From assembly GCF_023715365.1 (NCBI RefSeq), contig NZ_JAMBNZ010000010.1:61384-125383 (forward strand): 64,000 bases of DNA, given 5' to 3'. Made by a program: the position numbers and the translations under genes. This document shows, piece by piece, positions 54,635 through 63,442 of the stretch; positions within the stretch are counted from its first letter, which is position 1; the number at the start of each line of letters is the position of its first letter. The notes under the pieces are model-generated. The model had not been told where the DNA came from. It made no database searches and saw only the letters and a program-made list of their open reading frames with translations. This stretch comes from Georgenia satyanarayanai (lineage in GTDB: Bacteria > Actinomycetota > Actinomycetes > Actinomycetales > Actinomycetaceae).

Positions 54635-55746
54635 CTAGGTGCAGGCCGGCGTCCGGGTGGGCTCGGGCTCCGCCGTCACCGGCGGCTCCTCGGTGGTGGG
54701 CTCCTCCGTGTCACCGGTCCCGTCGTCCGACGGCCCCTCGGTGGGCTCCTCGCCGGCGGCGTTGAGCGCGCCCTGGATGGGCTCGTCGTTGCGCAGCGCC
54801 TCCCACAGCTCCTCGGCGTCCACGGAGGGACGCCGAGGAGCTGTGGCCGGCCCAGTCGAACGGCATCGTCTCGAAGACGATGTTCTCCAGGTCGATGCCG
54901 CGCAGGGAGTAAGCCAGGCCAGCCATCGTGGGGATCGAACCGAGCTCGGTGCCCGTGGTGAGCGTGGAGGTGGCGGCGTCGAGGAAGCGGTACAGCTTGG
55001 GCAGATCGGTGAGAAGGTTCTTCGACAGCGCCTCGCGAGCGATGGCGCCGACGAGCTCCTGCTGGCGCCCGATGCGATCGATGTCCGAACCGTCGCTCCC
55101 GGGCACGTTGTAACGGGCGCGGGCGAAGGCGAGCGCGTCACGGCCGTCGAGGACCTGCTCGCCGGCCTCGATCTCGAGCTTGGCGCGGCGGTCGCTGATC
55201 GCCTCCGGGATGCACATGGGCACCCCGCCGAGCGCGTCGATGACGTTGATGAAGCCGGCGAAGTCGACGACGACGAAGTCGTCGATGTAGACGTCGCTAA
55301 GCTCCTCGACCGCGCCGATGGTGCAGGCCGCGGCGGTGCCGAGGTCACCGCCGTCGGCACCGGTGGAGAAGGCCCGGTTGAACATCGTCTCGTACTGCGG
55401 CTCGGTCCAGCTCCCGTCGGCCATGCGGCACGCGGGGATGGTGACGAGGGAGTCGCGGGGGATGGAGACGACCTCCACCCGCTCCCGGTCGGCCGAGATG
55501 TGGGCGATCATCGTCGTGTCCGAGCGCTGCCCGGCCTCCGGTGTCAAGCCGTACTCGTCGTTGACGTCACCGGCGCGGTTGTCCGAGCCCATGACGAGGA
55601 TGTTGATGTCCTGCCCGGCTGAGGCGTCCAGCGGCGCGGGCTCCTCCTGGCCGGCCTGCGTGGGCCGGTCGCGGAGCATCTCGCCGATGTCATGACGGTC
55701 GATGTTCGTCTGGATGTCGTTGTACGCGATCGCGAACGTGCTGCAT
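54635..55746 (-). pseudogene. LytR-CpsA-Psr (LCP) family protein, 5'-truncated and frameshifted
   Basis: Most of an LCP domain is readable: NILVMGSDNRAGDVND, RSDTTMIAHISADRERVEVV, SIPRDSLVTIP, YIDDFVVVDFAGFINVIDALGG and LAFARARYNVPGSDGSDIDR. LCP enzymes attach wall polymers to peptidoglycan. Two lesions are seen. The N-terminus lacks its membrane anchor: homology stops near FAIAYNDIQTNIDRHDI, where a T-rich stretch begins at about 55745. At 54803-54846 the frame shifts, and the true C-terminus (VDAEELWEALRNDEPIQGAL and Thr/Pro-rich tail) continues in another frame. It is unlikely to be functional. Confidence 0.85.
54803..54846. repeat. 19-bp perfect inverted duplication at the LCP frameshift
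   Basis: Arm 54803-54821 is repeated as exact reverse complement at 54828-54846, with a 6-base spacer. One arm encodes the expected DAEELW of the LCP protein; the other interrupts the reading frame. This is the footprint expected of a template-switch (quasi-palindrome) mutation. Confidence 0.85.
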
Positions 55747-56016
55747 GTAAAAAACCGCCAAGCTAAACGCCGCCAACCCCCCAACTCGGGTCAGGCCGGA
55801 GATGTGCCGCTGCCTTGCAGCGTGGCGCGGGGGGCGGGAACACACACGCCGATCCTAGGGGTCGGCCAGGAGTCTGCCGTCGCGGCATAGTGCTCGATAA
55901 GTGAAAATTTTGGAGAGGAAATTAAGGATCGTCGTTGGGTCGGTTCTTGCAGGCGGTCCTGAGCAGCGTTCCATGCCCTGGTTCTGGAAGAAGGCGTGGC
56001 CGGCACGGGCTCGCGG

Positions 56017-56090
56017 CCTCCTCGGAGCGGAGGCAGCCATGTTCCGCAAGGATCCCCTGCGGAACGCGGCCGGCCTCCGCTTCGAGGAGG
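56017..56090. repeat. 74-base imperfect palindrome
   Basis: Outer arms 56017-56034 and 56073-56090 are 18-base reverse complements with one mismatch. Inner arms GTTCCGCA (56041-56048) and TGCGGAAC (56058-56065) are perfect, around a 9-base loop. The two stems are separated by short internal loops. It can fold into one long hairpin and may be a terminator, a recombination site or the end of a lost element. Confidence 0.7.
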
Positions 56091-56246
56091 ACTACGAGGT
56101 CGTGTGTACGGACCCGTGGGCGGTTCGGCCTACGGGACGGACCACGCCATAGGCCGTGGACCCCTCGAGCTCCCGGCGCATAGCGACACGGGCACGCGCC
56201 GAGGCGCCCTGCCCCCTCGCAGACCCTCTCGGGGACGGTGGCGGTG

Positions 56247-56354
56247 TCAAGGCGTCGTAGCAACGCTGTCGGTCAGGAGTCGTTCGAAGGCTTCGCGTGG
56301 GGTGAGGTAGCCCAGGACGGCGCGGGCGAAGTGTGCCCGTCTCCGAGCGGTCCA
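56247..56354 (-). pseudogene. Transposase C-terminal fragment (IS30-like)
   Basis: The minus strand reads RAHFARAVLGYLTPREAFER and LLTDSVATTP then stop at 56247. The LGY(x)TPREAFERLL-VATT pattern is the usual end of IS30-family transposases in actinobacteria; other rve-type transposases have similar ends. No upstream catalytic part is found. Confidence 0.6.
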
Positions 56355-56483
56355 TGGCACGCTTATGTCGCGCGTCAAGAGCGTTTGAGCAGTCGTGAGC
56401 CGGACCGCCGGCGCTTCGGTTCGACGCGTAGGTCGGACTTAACAACGAGAAGTTGGCGTGAATCGCCTGGAAGGAGAAGAAGT

Positions 56484-57008
56484 ATGGCCAGCAAGCGCCA
56501 ACTTCCAGCGCTGGCCACTCTCGTGGTTCTGTACGTGGCTGTGGCGACCTTGATATTCTGGCTGGCAGGTCTAGATGTCGGTCGCGCTTTCCTCAATGCG
56601 CTGGTTGCAGGTTCGCTAATCTCGGTGGCAGTGCTCATCGGCATCCGCGTGGGTGCCAGCACCAACCGGGCTACGACCGCTCGGGAGGGCTACCTGGGTG
56701 TGTCCGTTCGTTCTCCGGATGGCCATCCTCGCCTGAGCAAGCGGTGGCGAAAGGCCGAGGTGCGGCCAGCAGGCCGTGAAATCCACATCACTCCGCTTGC
56801 TGGTCCGTCGGTTGCGCCGTTTACTGTGAGCACCGGGACCATTGCCGAGTTCGCGGACCCAAGAGGCTGGCGCGACCTACTTATGGGACCTATTGGGACC
56901 AACAGCTTCCTGCGAGTCATTGACGCGGAAGGTGTGATTGAAATCTCTGTCCATACAGAGCATCTATCCTGGTTGCTAGAAGGCCTCGAAACGCCTGATT
57001 CACCCTGA
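56484..57008 (+). CDS. Membrane protein of unknown function
   Basis: A 174-residue protein with two hydrophobic segments (residues about 10-30 and 34-55), followed by a soluble domain of about 115 residues with mixed strands (EIHITPLAGPSVAPFTVSTG, SFLRVIDAEGVIEISVHTEH). No family recognised. ATG 56484 follows AAGGAG with eight bases spacing. Codon use is less GC3-biased than the core genes, suggesting recent acquisition. Confidence 0.65.
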   Translation: MASKRQLPALATLVVLYVAVATLIFWLAGLDVGRAFLNALVAGSLISVAVLIGIRVGASTNRATTAREGYLGVSVRSPDGHPRLSKRWRKAEVRPAGREIHITPLAGPSVAPFTVSTGTIAEFADPRGWRDLLMGPIGTNSFLRVIDAEGVIEISVHTEHLSWLLEGLETPDSP

Positions 57009-57509
57009 AATTCGTCCCGTGGTTTCCCATACGGAGCCTTGTTACGAGCACGTCTCCCCGTTGAACGCCGTTCCGCTCGGCTCGCGTGTCGTCGTAGTTT
57101 CGAGACCGGGCCGTAAGTGCCGCTGAGGGATCGGCTTTACGACATCCTTCTGTCGACGGACCTCTGCTCGAGGCTCCGCTTCCCCTTCCAGGCCGATACC
57201 GTGCCAGCGTGGATGATGACGGTGCGCGAGCAAGGAGAGCAGAGGGCACAAGCGCCGGCCGTCGAAGCGGGAGGACCGTCGCGGTCGCCACCGCTGACTA
57301 TCAGCGCAGGAGTCGGTCAGGTCCGCCTGCGGTCTGGGAAGCTGCTGCACAGTTCCTCAAACGAAACCAGAGGTGACGGCGCAACGCGGCCCGTGAGTGC
57401 GGAGGCTGGTGCCCCCGCAGAGGATCCCGATGCGGGATCGCTGACCGACGTGCACCCGTGAATCCCTCAGGGACGCGGTGACCGAACGCCTTCGTCCGTG
57501 GCCCACCGA
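57009..57509. other. Gap without recognisable genes
   Basis: About 500 bases. Several short open frames exist on both strands, none with domains, membrane segments or a good start. A small hairpin GATCCCG-ATG-CGGGATC lies at 57423-57439. Confidence 0.5.
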
Positions 57510-57989
57510 TCACCGACGCACGTGGGACCTCGATCGCGCCGGCGCCTCGAGCTCGCAGGCCGTGCGCAGCTTCGCCACGACACGTTTCACCACCATTCGA
57601 CGCCCGACTAACCCATATGCCACGACCTCACGTCCCGAGCGGAGACGAATGCGGACGGTCGTCCAATACCAGGAGCCCACCGGGGCAAGCAGGCCGTCAT
57701 ATTGAACCGCTCTGATGTCCACGACCTCGGCCCGGGACAGGCGGCGTGTGCTGTAGAAGTTGGTGACGAGGAGCGAGTGGTCAGAGACGCGCACGCCGAG
57801 GAAGAACGTCCGCGCGGCGACGAGAGCACACGCGATGAGCCAGACGACGGCGTCCAGGGACCAACCGGGTTCGAGCGGTGGGGCAGGGTCTGCGACACCC
57901 ATCAGGACCGCCGCGGCCATCACTACCGGCAAAGCCATCCAGAGCGCCTGATATCCGGGGGTTCGGATCCGCACGTCAGCCATGGCCAT
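57510..57989 (-). CDS. Membrane protein with PH-like domain
   Basis: A 159-residue protein with two hydrophobic segments (residues about 15-32 and 44-66) and a C-terminal stretch (VRVSDHSLLVTNFYSTRRLS, then VVDIRAVQYDG and VRIRLRSGREVVAYGL) typical of small actinobacterial PH-like membrane proteins. Function unknown. ATG 57989 follows GGAAGG by eight bases. Confidence 0.68.
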   Translation of the reverse strand: MAMADVRIRTPGYQALWMALPVVMAAAVLMGVADPAPPLEPGWSLDAVVWLIACALVAARTFFLGVRVSDHSLLVTNFYSTRRLSRAEVVDIRAVQYDGLLAPVGSWYWTTVRIRLRSGREVVAYGLVGRRMVVKRVVAKLRTACELEAPARSRSHVRR

Positions 57990-58112
57990 GGCGTGATCCT
58001 TCCACGACGTTCGACAGGGACCCTCCAGATACCGATCCCTTGCGGACAGCGGTCAGCTGATCACCCGGCAGTCCCTCGGCACGCCGCGAGCCGGTCGTTG
58101 AGCGGTGTCTCG

Positions 58113-58499
58113 TCAGCCGAACAATGCGGACCACGCGAGGAAGTACGGCTGAGGTGCTCGAGCGGCCGACCATGCGATCAGGGCGATGACCGCCAGGCCT
58201 GCAGTGATCCCTGCGCGGGCTGGCAGGGTGCTCACTCGACGGAGCGCGAGGTCGGCTGCGAGCCAAGCGGATGCAAGAACGACAACCGCGGCGCCGACCA
58301 CCACGAGGTGAGCCTCAGGTACGCAGCTCGTGACGGGTGGCCAGATCGCGGGGCAGAACCCTGGTCCGGGCGGGTCCAGTATGCGCTGGACCGACGGCAT
58401 AGCCGCCACGACAATGCCCACCAAGACGGCAACGACGAAAAGAGCGGACAGCCGTCGCTCGAGAGTGCGCCCTCGAGGAGGCGCGGTCGTTGTGGCCAT
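58113..58499 (-). CDS. Three-segment membrane protein
   Basis: A 128-residue protein with three hydrophobic segments (residues about 18-38, 63-85, 95-112). No family recognised. ATG 58499 is chosen because TACGGT lies six bases upstream, the same leaderless arrangement seen elsewhere; in-frame upstream starts have no support. Confidence 0.6.
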   Translation of the reverse strand: MATTTAPPRGRTLERRLSALFVVAVLVGIVVAAMPSVQRILDPPGPGFCPAIWPPVTSCVPEAHLVVVGAAVVVLASAWLAADLALRRVSTLPARAGITAGLAVIALIAWSAARAPQPYFLAWSALFG

Positions 58500-58763
58500 G
58501 CTCGGACCGTACGACATCACGAGCGACCGATCTACGGATCAGGGTAGCCAGCAGGAGCCGGCTCAGCCCAGCCCTCGTCGAGTAGGTCTTTCGCGAAGGC
58601 GGCGTATCTGCTGCCGGCAGTGTGGTCTGGGAGGGGTTGAAGAGCAAGCTTGAACTGCAGGTGGCGGTTCGACGTCTGGTTCGGCGTCACGTGCTGTAAC
58701 GGCCCTCGAGAGCCACGTCCTCATCCAGCACCCACCTATGCGCACGACGACATCAAGTTGCTG

Positions 58764-58780
58764 CACTGTTGAGGACAGTG
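58764..58780. promoter_or_regulatory. Inverted repeat in the promoter of the 58798 lipoprotein gene
   Basis: CACTGT-TGAGG-ACAGTG is a perfect 6-bp inverted repeat ending six bases before the -10 element, a usual place for a repressor or activator site. Confidence 0.4.
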
Positions 58781-58785
58781 CTGGA

Positions 58786-58791
58786 CATAAT
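58786..58791 (+). promoter_or_regulatory. -10 element of a probable leaderless lipoprotein transcript
   Basis: CATAAT, six bases, then ATG 58798, without a Shine-Dalgarno sequence. Confidence 0.55.
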
Positions 58792-58797
58792 GGTTGT

Positions 58798-59256
58798 ATG
58801 AGCAACGACGTCGAGGCGACCGGCCACCGTGGTCCGACGAGGGTGAGGGACGCGCGCGTGGCCGCGTTCGCTGCCCTCTTCGCCGTCGTTCTTAGTGGAT
58901 GCGGCGGAGATGGAGGCAGCATCGCCGATGCGGTGTGGACGGGGGCGCCTGAGCTGCCGCCCGGGAAGGAGCTCCCGAAGGCGCGGCCGGCGGCGGTGTG
59001 GCTCGAGGAGGGCGCGACGTTCGCTGTGGTGACGCTGGGGAGCAGCAGTTGCCCGCCTGTCGCGACGTCCATGGATCGCAAGGGTGGAGACGAGATCCGT
59101 CTCCGTTTCGAGCCTTCGCCTTCCGAGGACTGCACCGCAGACATGGCTCCGACGACGCACGAGTTCCGGGTGCCGCGCGGCGTCGACCAACGCCCGGTGC
59201 AACTGAGGATCATTGACGTCGAGTCGGGTAGTGAAAAGGTGCTGACGCTCGAGTGA
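58798..59256 (+). CDS. Small lipoprotein of unknown function
   Basis: A 152-residue exported protein with a signal peptide ending in the lipobox LSGC (Cys about residue 38). The mature part has two cysteines (SSSCPP and SEDCTAD), likely a disulfide, and an immunoglobulin-like strand pattern. No family recognised. The upstream in-frame ATG at 58738 is rejected because a -10 element lies between it and ATG 58798. Confidence 0.68.
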   Translation: MSNDVEATGHRGPTRVRDARVAAFAALFAVVLSGCGGDGGSIADAVWTGAPELPPGKELPKARPAAVWLEEGATFAVVTLGSSSCPPVATSMDRKGGDEIRLRFEPSPSEDCTADMAPTTHEFRVPRGVDQRPVQLRIIDVESGSEKVLTLE

Positions 59257-59779
59257 CGTGGTCCAGGCCTGCGCTACCTCGGCGATGTCGACGCTGAGCG
59301 AGTGGCGGGGCGGGGCGTCGGCCGCGTGGGTTCCGGCAGTCCGGTCAGCAACCCAGTTGGGGCGACGGATCTTGTGACGACCGTGCAGCGGCTGAAGAGC
59401 CCGTATGTCGTCACCTCGCTGCGAGACAGCAACGTGAGACTCGCCGTCGTCCACCACCAGTTTCGGCGGAGGTGCCCACGAGGTGCCCGTCGTAGTTGAC
59501 GACTCGCACGGCAACAATTTTGGGCGCATCGTGTGGGAAGGCCCGAAGTGCGAATATTCGCTTCGATTGTCGACATACTTCGTGTGTGGCGCTTGATGTT
59601 GCAACGGACCGTGTTCGAGGCCGGCTTCGTCGGCGACTGCATCGCTGGGCGGCGTTGCCTGCGGCACCTCTTCTCGTCTGTGGGCAGGGCGCCCTGGTGG
59701 TGACGTCGCTGGGGCGTCACTCGCAGTCGGCGTTGCACGTGCTGTCCCCGGCCCGTGCGGGAGAAGTAGGAGCGCCAGT
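59257..59779. other. Gap with no supported gene
   Basis: 523 bases. The minus strand has a stretch (about 59290-59480) with fairly protein-like codon use but no start, no end at a sensible place and no recognised family; it may be a decayed gene. No terminator or repeat seen. Confidence 0.45.
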
Positions 59780-60904
59780 ATGAGAGCGCAGGGACCCGGG
59801 CGGGGCCGCGGGGTGTGGACGGTCGCGGCGCTCGTGATGCTCGTTCTGCTCGCTGGGGTCGGTGGCTGGTGGGCTGGGCGGGCGACACTGGTCACGCCTC
59901 CCGAGGATTCCGGGGGCGGTGGGGATGAGGTGGTGTGGGCGCAGGCTGCGCCAGCCTCGGTCGGGCAGTCGTTGCCGTTGTCGACGACGCTGCGTCAGCC
60001 GGTTGAGGTGGTGGCAGTCAACACGCTGAGTGGGATCGTGACTCAGGCGTCGCCTGGTGAGGTTCAGGTGGGGTCAACGGTCTATGCCGTTGCCGGGGTG
60101 CCGGTGCGTGTAGTCGCTGGGCAGCTGCCGTTCTACCGTGACCTCGCCCTGGGTGTGCAGGGACAGGATGTGGCCCAGCTGCAGGAGGCGCTGATCGAGC
60201 TCGGACACCTCACGGGGCCAGCCGATGGGCGCTTCGGCACTGCTACTGCGCGCGCTGTGCGCGCCTGGCAAGAGGAGCTTGGTATCGCCCGCACCGGTGA
60301 CGTCCCGCTGGGAGAGGTGCTGGCACTGCCCCGGCTGCCCGTCATTGTGCAGCTGGGAGAGGCAATCAAACCCGGGCGAATGGTGGCCGGCGGCGAGGAT
60401 GGAGTGCTCGCACCGTCCGGAAGCCAGGAGTTCACGCTGGTGGTGACCCCCGAACAGGCCAGGCTTATCCCGGCCGGCGCCCAGGTAGAAATCACCTGGC
60501 AGGAGCACACGTGGTCAGGCGTGCTCGAAGGGGCGATGGCCGACGAGCACGGTTCGATGACGTTCCAGATCACGGCCGCTGATGGCGGCCCGGTGTGTGG
60601 ACAGGAATGCCACCTCCTGCCCGGCGAAGAGTCCGTGAGTCTGCGGTCCGAGGTGGTCGTGGTCCCCCCTGTGCAGGGAATCGGTGTGCCCGCGGCCGCC
60701 GTCCGGACCACAGCTGATGGTGCGGGATATGTCCTCACCGAGCAGGGTGAACAGGAAGTCCAGGTTGTTGGCTCGGGCCAAGGTATCGCGATCGTCGAAG
60801 GTCTGAGCGAGGGCACCAGGGTCAAGGTGCTCGCCACCGAGAACCCAACCGACCTCGGCGAGCAGCAGCCAGGGCTCCTGGTGCCGCCGGGCGAGAGCTC
60901 CTAG
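59780..60904 (+). CDS. Membrane-fusion-type adaptor with peptidoglycan-binding domain
   Basis: A 374-residue envelope protein: N-terminal membrane anchor (residues about 12-32), a beta-rich MFP/HlyD-like part, then a PG_binding_1 domain inserted at residues about 120-175 (ALGVQGQDVAQLQEALIELG, DGRFGTATARAVRAWQEELG), and a C-terminal beta-barrel region (GIGVPAAAVRTTADGAGYVL). It is the probable adaptor of the ABC exporter encoded by the next two genes. ATG 59780 follows AGGAG. It overlaps the ATPase gene by one base. Confidence 0.8.
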   Translation: MRAQGPGRGRGVWTVAALVMLVLLAGVGGWWAGRATLVTPPEDSGGGGDEVVWAQAAPASVGQSLPLSTTLRQPVEVVAVNTLSGIVTQASPGEVQVGSTVYAVAGVPVRVVAGQLPFYRDLALGVQGQDVAQLQEALIELGHLTGPADGRFGTATARAVRAWQEELGIARTGDVPLGEVLALPRLPVIVQLGEAIKPGRMVAGGEDGVLAPSGSQEFTLVVTPEQARLIPAGAQVEITWQEHTWSGVLEGAMADEHGSMTFQITAADGGPVCGQECHLLPGEESVSLRSEVVVVPPVQGIGVPAAAVRTTADGAGYVLTEQGEQEVQVVGSGQGIAIVEGLSEGTRVKVLATENPTDLGEQQPGLLVPPGESS

Positions 60905-61542
60905 TGCTCGCGGTCCGTGATCTGACGTTCTCATACCACCGTCAGAGTGAGGAACTCTTCGGTGGACTGAGCCATGACTTCACCCCCGGAGCCCTGACCG
61001 CGGTGACCGGGCCGTCCGGGCGCGGGAAGTCCACCCTTCTGTATGTGCTGGGCCTGATGCTCACTCCCAGCCGCGGACACGTGCTGCTGGATGGGGAGGC
61101 GGTCACCAGGCTGCCCGATGCCGAACGCTCTCGACTGCGCGCCCGGAACATCGGGTTCGTATTCCAGGACTCCGCCCTCGATGCCTCACGCAAGGTGCTC
61201 GATTCGGTGATCGAGCCTGCCCTGTACGCCGGCTGGCCGGTCGCAGCCGCCAAGCAGCGTGGCCGTGAGCTGCTCGATGAGATGGGACTGGCTCACCGCA
61301 CCGAGCACAGGCCCGGGGAGATCTCCGGTGGTCAGGCCCAGCGGGTGGCGGTGTGCCGGGCTCTGATCACCGACCCGCGCGTTGTGCTGGCTGACGAGCC
61401 CACCGGAAACCTGGACCGAGACAACGCCGCCGCGGTCCTGCACGCCTTGGGGCACGCCTCCAGCCACGAGCGTCGCACCGTCCTCATCGCCACCCACGAC
61501 CCGTTCGTGCTCGATCACGTCGATGAGGTGCTCCAGCTGTGA
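60904..61542 (+). CDS. MacB/LolD-type ABC transporter ATPase
   Basis: A 212-residue ATPase. Walker A is GPSGRGKST near residue 37, the Q-loop GFVFQDSALD near 85, the signature ISGGQAQRVAV near 140, Walker B VVLADEPTGNLD, and H-loop ATHDPF. The short form and TGNLD motif fit the MacB/LolD/FtsE group that works with FtsX-like permeases. GTG 60904 shares one base with the previous stop; the permease start overlaps its stop by four bases. Confidence 0.92.
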   Translation: MLAVRDLTFSYHRQSEELFGGLSHDFTPGALTAVTGPSGRGKSTLLYVLGLMLTPSRGHVLLDGEAVTRLPDAERSRLRARNIGFVFQDSALDASRKVLDSVIEPALYAGWPVAAAKQRGRELLDEMGLAHRTEHRPGEISGGQAQRVAVCRALITDPRVVLADEPTGNLDRDNAAAVLHALGHASSHERRTVLIATHDPFVLDHVDEVLQL

Positions 61543-62648
61543 GGGCACTGGTGCTACTACGTGAAGCGCTCACCATGGCCCGCTCCGCGCTGGTCCCCAC
61601 TGCGCTCGTGGTCACGTTCGTGGCCCTGATGTGCGCTGGCACGCTGACCACCGTCGGCCGCTCGGCGGTCACCGAGGCGCAAGTAGCGCAACGCATGGAC
61701 GGTGCCGGATCACGGGTGGTTGTCATCCACGACGCCCGCAATGGCGAGCTGATTACCCCCACTGTCGTCGACCAGACCAACCGGCTGTCGGTGACTGAGC
61801 GCGCCGTAGGCATCTCGCAGGCTTTCGACGTCACCCACCACACCTTGGGTGCCGGCGGGCCACGGGTCCCGGCGTGGCAGGTCACCGGCGAGCTACGACA
61901 TGTGGCCGAGCTGGCAGCCGGTCGCTGGCCCAGCCCTGGAGAATCGCTCATCTCCACAGCCGCCCAAGAGGCCCTGGGAATGGACCACCCCATCGGCACA
62001 GTGCAGGCCCCCGCCACCCGCAGCACCCTGCTCGAGACCACCTACCCTGTGGTGGGCTCCTTCACCCCCAGAGCGCCGTTCGAGGACTACACCGCAGGCG
62101 TGCTCATCGCCGCCGACCCCGCCGAGATCACCGACTCGCTCCACGTGGTGGCCACCAGTGCCTCCGCCGCCCCCAGTGCCCAATCACTCGCCCTTGCGCT
62201 CCTGGCGCCGCCCAGCCTCGACGCGGTCACCGTCCAATCGCCACTTTCGCTCGCGGCGCTTCAAGCAGAAGTTGCCGGTGACCTGACCATGTTCAGTCGC
62301 ACCCTGCTCCTGGCTGTCCTGGGCGTCGGGGCACTTCTCGTGGCCGTCGTCGTCTTTGCCGACGTCCTCGTGCGCCGTAACGATCTTGGCCGGCGCCGCG
62401 CGCTGGGTGCGACCCGCACCACCATCGTCCTCCTCGTCGTCAGCCGGACCGCCATTCCTGCGCTCCTAGGTGCCGCGGTAGGGACCTTGGCCGGAGTGCT
62501 CATCACGCAGAGACTTCACGCAGCACCGCCGGGAGACTTCACCGCGGGCACAGCCCTGCTGGCCATCCTGGCCGCCATCATCAGCTCGGTCCCACCGGCC
62601 CTGTACGCAGCATTCCGAGACCCGGTCCGGATCTTGCGCACGCCCTAG
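61539..62648 (+). CDS. FtsX-like ABC transporter permease
   Basis: A 369-residue permease with the MacB/FtsX topology: one membrane segment at residues about 15-38, a large extracytoplasmic domain (about 40-245), and three membrane segments at the C-terminus (about 255-280, 300-325, 335-355) with the RRRALGATRTTIVLLVVSRT coupling region. With the adaptor and ATPase it forms a three-gene mechanotransmission-type exporter. Substrate unknown. Confidence 0.88.
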   Translation: MRALVLLREALTMARSALVPTALVVTFVALMCAGTLTTVGRSAVTEAQVAQRMDGAGSRVVVIHDARNGELITPTVVDQTNRLSVTERAVGISQAFDVTHHTLGAGGPRVPAWQVTGELRHVAELAAGRWPSPGESLISTAAQEALGMDHPIGTVQAPATRSTLLETTYPVVGSFTPRAPFEDYTAGVLIAADPAEITDSLHVVATSASAAPSAQSLALALLAPPSLDAVTVQSPLSLAALQAEVAGDLTMFSRTLLLAVLGVGALLVAVVVFADVLVRRNDLGRRRALGATRTTIVLLVVSRTAIPALLGAAVGTLAGVLITQRLHAAPPGDFTAGTALLAILAAIISSVPPALYAAFRDPVRILRTP

Positions 62649-62696
62649 AGCCGCGACCACAAGGACTAGGACGCTGGGCTCGTCTGCCTCGCCGCC

Positions 62697-63392
62697 CTAG
62701 TCCGAGATGGGGGGATACAGGTCCGGAGCGTTACGTGAGCACCCGGCATACACCGCTTCGAGCTCTTCCAGGCTCAGTTGCTCGGCTGCCTCGTTGAACG
62801 GATCCCATGTCGGCTGGTCCCCGTAGTAATGGCTCAGCCACGTCTCCATCGACGGCGGCTCAGAAACGACAACCCCGTAGCCCTCAACGCAGGTGGCCGC
62901 GACAGTCACCATGTGGTCGTACTGCTGCTCCGCGCGCACACGAGGCAACGCCTGCCCGGTGCGCGGATCACTGGGGTAGGCCGCGCCGCAACGATAGAAC
63001 GCCAAGTTCACCGCCTCACCCTGCTCAGCGGGCACATCGCCCTCGATAACGACCCCGCCCTGACTCACACGAGCCGCGAACCCGTTCTCTGACAGACACT
63101 CAACCTGGACATCGGCCCACTCCTCGGGTGTCGTGAAGCGAACCAGCTCAACCTCGGGAGGATCCTCAACGTTGTAGATCTCCGCGAGGTGTGACCGTTC
63201 CTCGAGGTACAGGTCCATAAGTCCGTCCCGGTCCAACTCCCAGTCTTCCCCCGGAGGCGGCAGAGGAGCCGCGGTGGACGCTCCGGATGCTGACGGTGCG
63301 CTCTCCGGGACATCGGACGCGCTGCATCCCGCCACGAGCAACACCAGGCTCACAGCGCTCGATACGGCAACAAACCATGGCATTCTGCGCAC
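62697..63392 (-). CDS. Lipoprotein of unknown function
   Basis: A 231-residue exported protein with signal peptide and lipobox VAGC (Cys about residue 24). The mature part is acidic with several cysteines (VECLSENG, YRCGAAY, ATCVEGYG, YAGCSRN) and Trp/Tyr-rich helices, a pattern common in actinobacterial orphan lipoproteins. GTG 63392 follows AAGGAGAG at good distance; ATG 63383 is an alternative. It is 50 bases from the next gene on the same strand. Confidence 0.7.
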   Translation of the reverse strand: MRRMPWFVAVSSAVSLVLLVAGCSASDVPESAPSASGASTAAPLPPPGEDWELDRDGLMDLYLEERSHLAEIYNVEDPPEVELVRFTTPEEWADVQVECLSENGFAARVSQGGVVIEGDVPAEQGEAVNLAFYRCGAAYPSDPRTGQALPRVRAEQQYDHMVTVAATCVEGYGVVVSEPPSMETWLSHYYGDQPTWDPFNEAAEQLSLEELEAVYAGCSRNAPDLYPPISD

Positions 63393-63442
63393 GCGGACTC
63401 TCCTTCGAAAGGTTCGGCTGGGAGCAGAACAGGGGGTCAGGC

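Larger units (their letters stand above)
55747..56483. other. Gap with mobile-element debris
   Basis: 737 bases without an intact gene. Base composition is mixed, with an AT-rich patch near 55890-55930. It contains a 74-base imperfect palindrome (56017-56090) and a transposase C-terminal fragment (56247-56354, minus). The left end coincides with the truncation point of the LCP gene, so an insertion/deletion event here is likely. Confidence 0.6.

Noticed and set aside
56017..56090. Integron attC site
   Set aside because: The end boxes (GTTRRRY and its complement) are not found and no integrase or cassette gene is present.
59274..59888. A 204-codon minus-strand frame upstream of the ABC exporter
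   Set aside because: Composition is Arg/Pro/Thr-rich with no domain and it overlaps the start of the adaptor gene; at most a decayed fragment lies within it.
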